The position numbers were made by a program, and so were the translations under genes. A stretch of 15,628 nucleotides of DNA from CAG-103 sp048217285 (GTDB lineage: Bacteria; Bacillota; Clostridia; Oscillospirales; Oscillospiraceae): assembly GCA_048217285.1 (NCBI GenBank), contig DBFWVW010000106.1, positions 1 through 15,628 on the forward strand, written 5' to 3'. Position 1 is the first letter of the stretch. Each line of letters starts with the position of its first letter. The notes beneath the pieces were generated by a model that saw nothing but the letters and a program-made list of their open reading frames with translations, ran no database searches and was not told the DNA's origin. Below, piece by piece: positions 14,097-15,628 of the stretch.

Positions 14097-15628
14097 CTAT
14101 TTTTCGCCGCTGCGCTTTTGCAGATAGGCAAAGTAGTCGCTGCGGAACGTATCCTGCGAGACGTCCAGCCGCTCGCGCACCTGCTCACGCATGGCCAGTA
14201 CAGCCGGGTTGGTCGAAGCGTCGTTGCCGGTGTCATAGGTCTTGCCGTCATACCACGCGTAGTTGCGGAAATAGACCACGCCGCCGTCCGGGCCAAACAT
14301 ATCGTTGCCGATATAGTAGCGCAGGTCAGCGTCCAGCGAGAACAGGTCCACGATCGTCGGCGCGATGTCCATCGTGCTGACGTATTTTTCGGAGACTTCC
14401 GGCGTGATGCCCTCCGTCCAGATCACGAACGGCACGTTCGAGAGCATATTGTGGTCGCTCGTTCCCTTGATGGCCTCAATCAGCTCCGTATCGGAGAAAT
14501 ACTTGCAGTAGTGATCCGTGAACAGCACGAGCACCGTGTCCTCGGCGTGGCCGTCGGCCTCCAGCTGCTTGCGCAGGCCGCCGATGAAGGCGTCCGTCTC
14601 CATGGCCTGCGCCACGGCGCGGGTGTACTCCTCTTTCTGCGCCTCGGTCGTGTACGGCACGGCGCTGTAGTCGATCACCTCACGGGCGTGCTCCAGGTGC
14701 GGATCAGAGATATTCTGCTGCTCCGTGGTGTACGGCCCGTGGCCGGAATACGTGATAATGAAGCTGAAAAACGGCTCGTCCGAGACGATCTGGTCATACC
14801 CGCGCAGGAGCTGCGAATCGAGCATATAGTCGTCCATACCGAGATCGCCGTAGTCGTTGTAGGATTCATAGCCGAAGTTCAGATGGATCTTCCCGCGGTT
14901 ATAAATGCTCGGATTGGCCGAATGAAAGGACTCGGCACGATAGCCTGCGTCACGGAACAGGTTTGCCAGCGAATACGGCAGGGCGTGCTCCGTGTAATAC
15001 GAGTTGCGCACATGATACTCCGGCGCGATGAGGCCGGTGTTCGCCGTAAACTCCGAGTTGAACGTGCCGGCCGAAAGGAACATCGGCGCGTAGTAATTCG
15101 GGAAATACAAACCCTCCTGCTCCAGCTGCCAGAGGTTCGGCATATACTCCGGCGTCACGAGCCAGTCGTCCATGGACTCCATCATGATGAAGATCAGGTT
15201 CTTGCCGGCGAACGCGCCGGTCATGGGCGTATCGGCCGCCTCCTTCGGGTGGGACGCATAGTAGTCGTCCAGCTCTGCGATGCGTTCGTCCGTCGCCGTG
15301 TCCTGCGGCCAGAGCGTCACGGCCGCGCCGCGCACCGTGTACTGGTACAGGCCGGAGAACATCAGACAACGGTTGGGATTGCTAAACTCCGTGTAGGCAT
15401 CCTTGAATGTGTCGTGGCTCCCGGCGTCATTCCAGGTGAAATACTCGTTGTGGTCCTGATCATCACCGTGGTTCAGCTGCGTGCTGTGCACAATCAAAAT
15501 GCCTGCGGCGCACACGACCACCAGCACGGCGGCTACGATCCGGCCGCCGCGGCCGGGGCGCTCCTTCGGCATGAAGATCACGGCACAGAGCATCAGCACC
15601 AGACACACGGCAAGGCTGATCCACTCCC
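14097..15628 (-). CDS. LTA synthase family (sulfatase-fold) membrane enzyme, C-terminal part
   Basis: The frame is open to the window edge, so the N-terminus and most membrane helices lie outside; 510 codons are visible. The visible start is a hydrophobic helix followed by a basic stretch and another helix, then the extracellular sulfatase-like catalytic domain. Key motifs match lipoteichoic acid synthases: a metal-ligand Glu in IFIMMESMDDW (codon at 15179-15177), the catalytic Thr in SAGTFNSEF (codon at 15065-15063), YSGHGPY and the metal pair Asp-His in LFTDHY (near 14516-14511). Such enzymes transfer glycerol phosphate from phosphatidylglycerol to a glycolipid on the outer face of the membrane; close relatives modify other polymers. 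The GTG at 15608 is only an internal codon. The gene converges on the kinase gene and shares its terminator. Confidence 0.9.
   Translation of the reverse strand, partial: EWISLAVCLVLMLCAVIFMPKERPGRGGRIVAAVLVVVCAAGILIVHSTQLNHGDDQDHNEYFTWNDAGSHDTFKDAYTEFSNPNRCLMFSGLYQYTVRGAAVTLWPQDTATDERIAELDDYYASHPKEAADTPMTGAFAGKNLIFIMMESMDDWLVTPEYMPNLWQLEQEGLYFPNYYAPMFLSAGTFNSEFTANTGLIAPEYHVRNSYYTEHALPYSLANLFRDAGYRAESFHSANPSIYNRGKIHLNFGYESYNDYGDLGMDDYMLDSQLLRGYDQIVSDEPFFSFIITYSGHGPYTTEQQNISDPHLEHAREVIDYSAVPYTTEAQKEEYTRAVAQAMETDAFIGGLRKQLEADGHAEDTVLVLFTDHYCKYFSDTELIEAIKGTSDHNMLSNVPFVIWTEGITPEVSEKYVSTMDIAPTIVDLFSLDADLRYYIGNDMFGPDGGVVYFRNYAWYDGKTYDTGNDASTNPAVLAMREQVRERLDVSQDTFRSDYFAYLQKRSGEK

Noticed and set aside
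11999..14296. 765-codon minus-strand open frame opposite the kinase
   Set aside because: It is an antisense shadow with no recognisable domain, and it runs through the perfect bidirectional terminator at 14054-14086.

Overview
The window looks like a chromosomal segment from a high-GC member of the Clostridia, most likely a gut-type Oscillospiraceae/Ruminococcaceae relative. The reasons are strong G/C bias at third codon positions, Gram-positive gene families (YlmH, YkvI, LTA synthase, SLH-anchored surface protein, Rae1-type NYN nuclease), good Shine-Dalgarno sites, and sigma-A type promoters with 17-nt spacers. I see no tRNA, rRNA, CRISPR array, transposase or phage gene. The genus is inference.

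Layout. (1) 1-390, plus: the tail of a small His-rich helical protein, then a CooT-type nickel-binding protein, closed by a terminator. (2) 516-1186, plus: MntP manganese exporter with its own promoter and terminator. (3) 1361-2992, plus: a 498-residue membrane protein with an extracytoplasmic stalk carrying glycine every seventh residue (YhgE/Pip-like stalk). It ends at a terminator that can work on both strands. (4) 3048-7412, minus: a sugar-type nucleotidyltransferase from a consensus promoter, a terminator, then a two-gene unit. The first gene of that unit is a Tet(M)/EF-G-like ribosomal GTPase fused to a C-terminal Rae1/YacP-like NYN endonuclease; the second is ylmH. (5) 7430-11129, plus: a YkvI-family membrane protein, a secreted LRR/EF-hand/SLH surface protein with its own promoter, and a small membrane protein with a polylysine tail. 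(6) 11134-11830, minus: a flavodoxin-like protein. (7) 11945-14090, plus: a membrane Ser/Thr kinase whose extracellular part is Ig-like (Big_2) rather than PASTA. (8) 14097-15628, minus: the C-terminal part of an LTA-synthase-family enzyme, convergent with the kinase.

The most interesting unit is the GTPase-NYN fusion plus ylmH. Domain by domain it joins a ribosome-binding translational GTPase to a nuclease of the family whose B. subtilis member (Rae1) cuts mRNA in the ribosomal A site. It is followed, five bases after its stop, by YlmH, a 50S-binding protein tied to ribosome-associated quality control. This suggests a self-contained stalled-ribosome surveillance unit rather than tetracycline resistance. 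The homologies come from reading the protein sequences; the joint function is inference.

The remaining genes are mainly envelope and metal-homeostasis functions, mostly in one- or two-gene transcription units separated by clear hairpin terminators.
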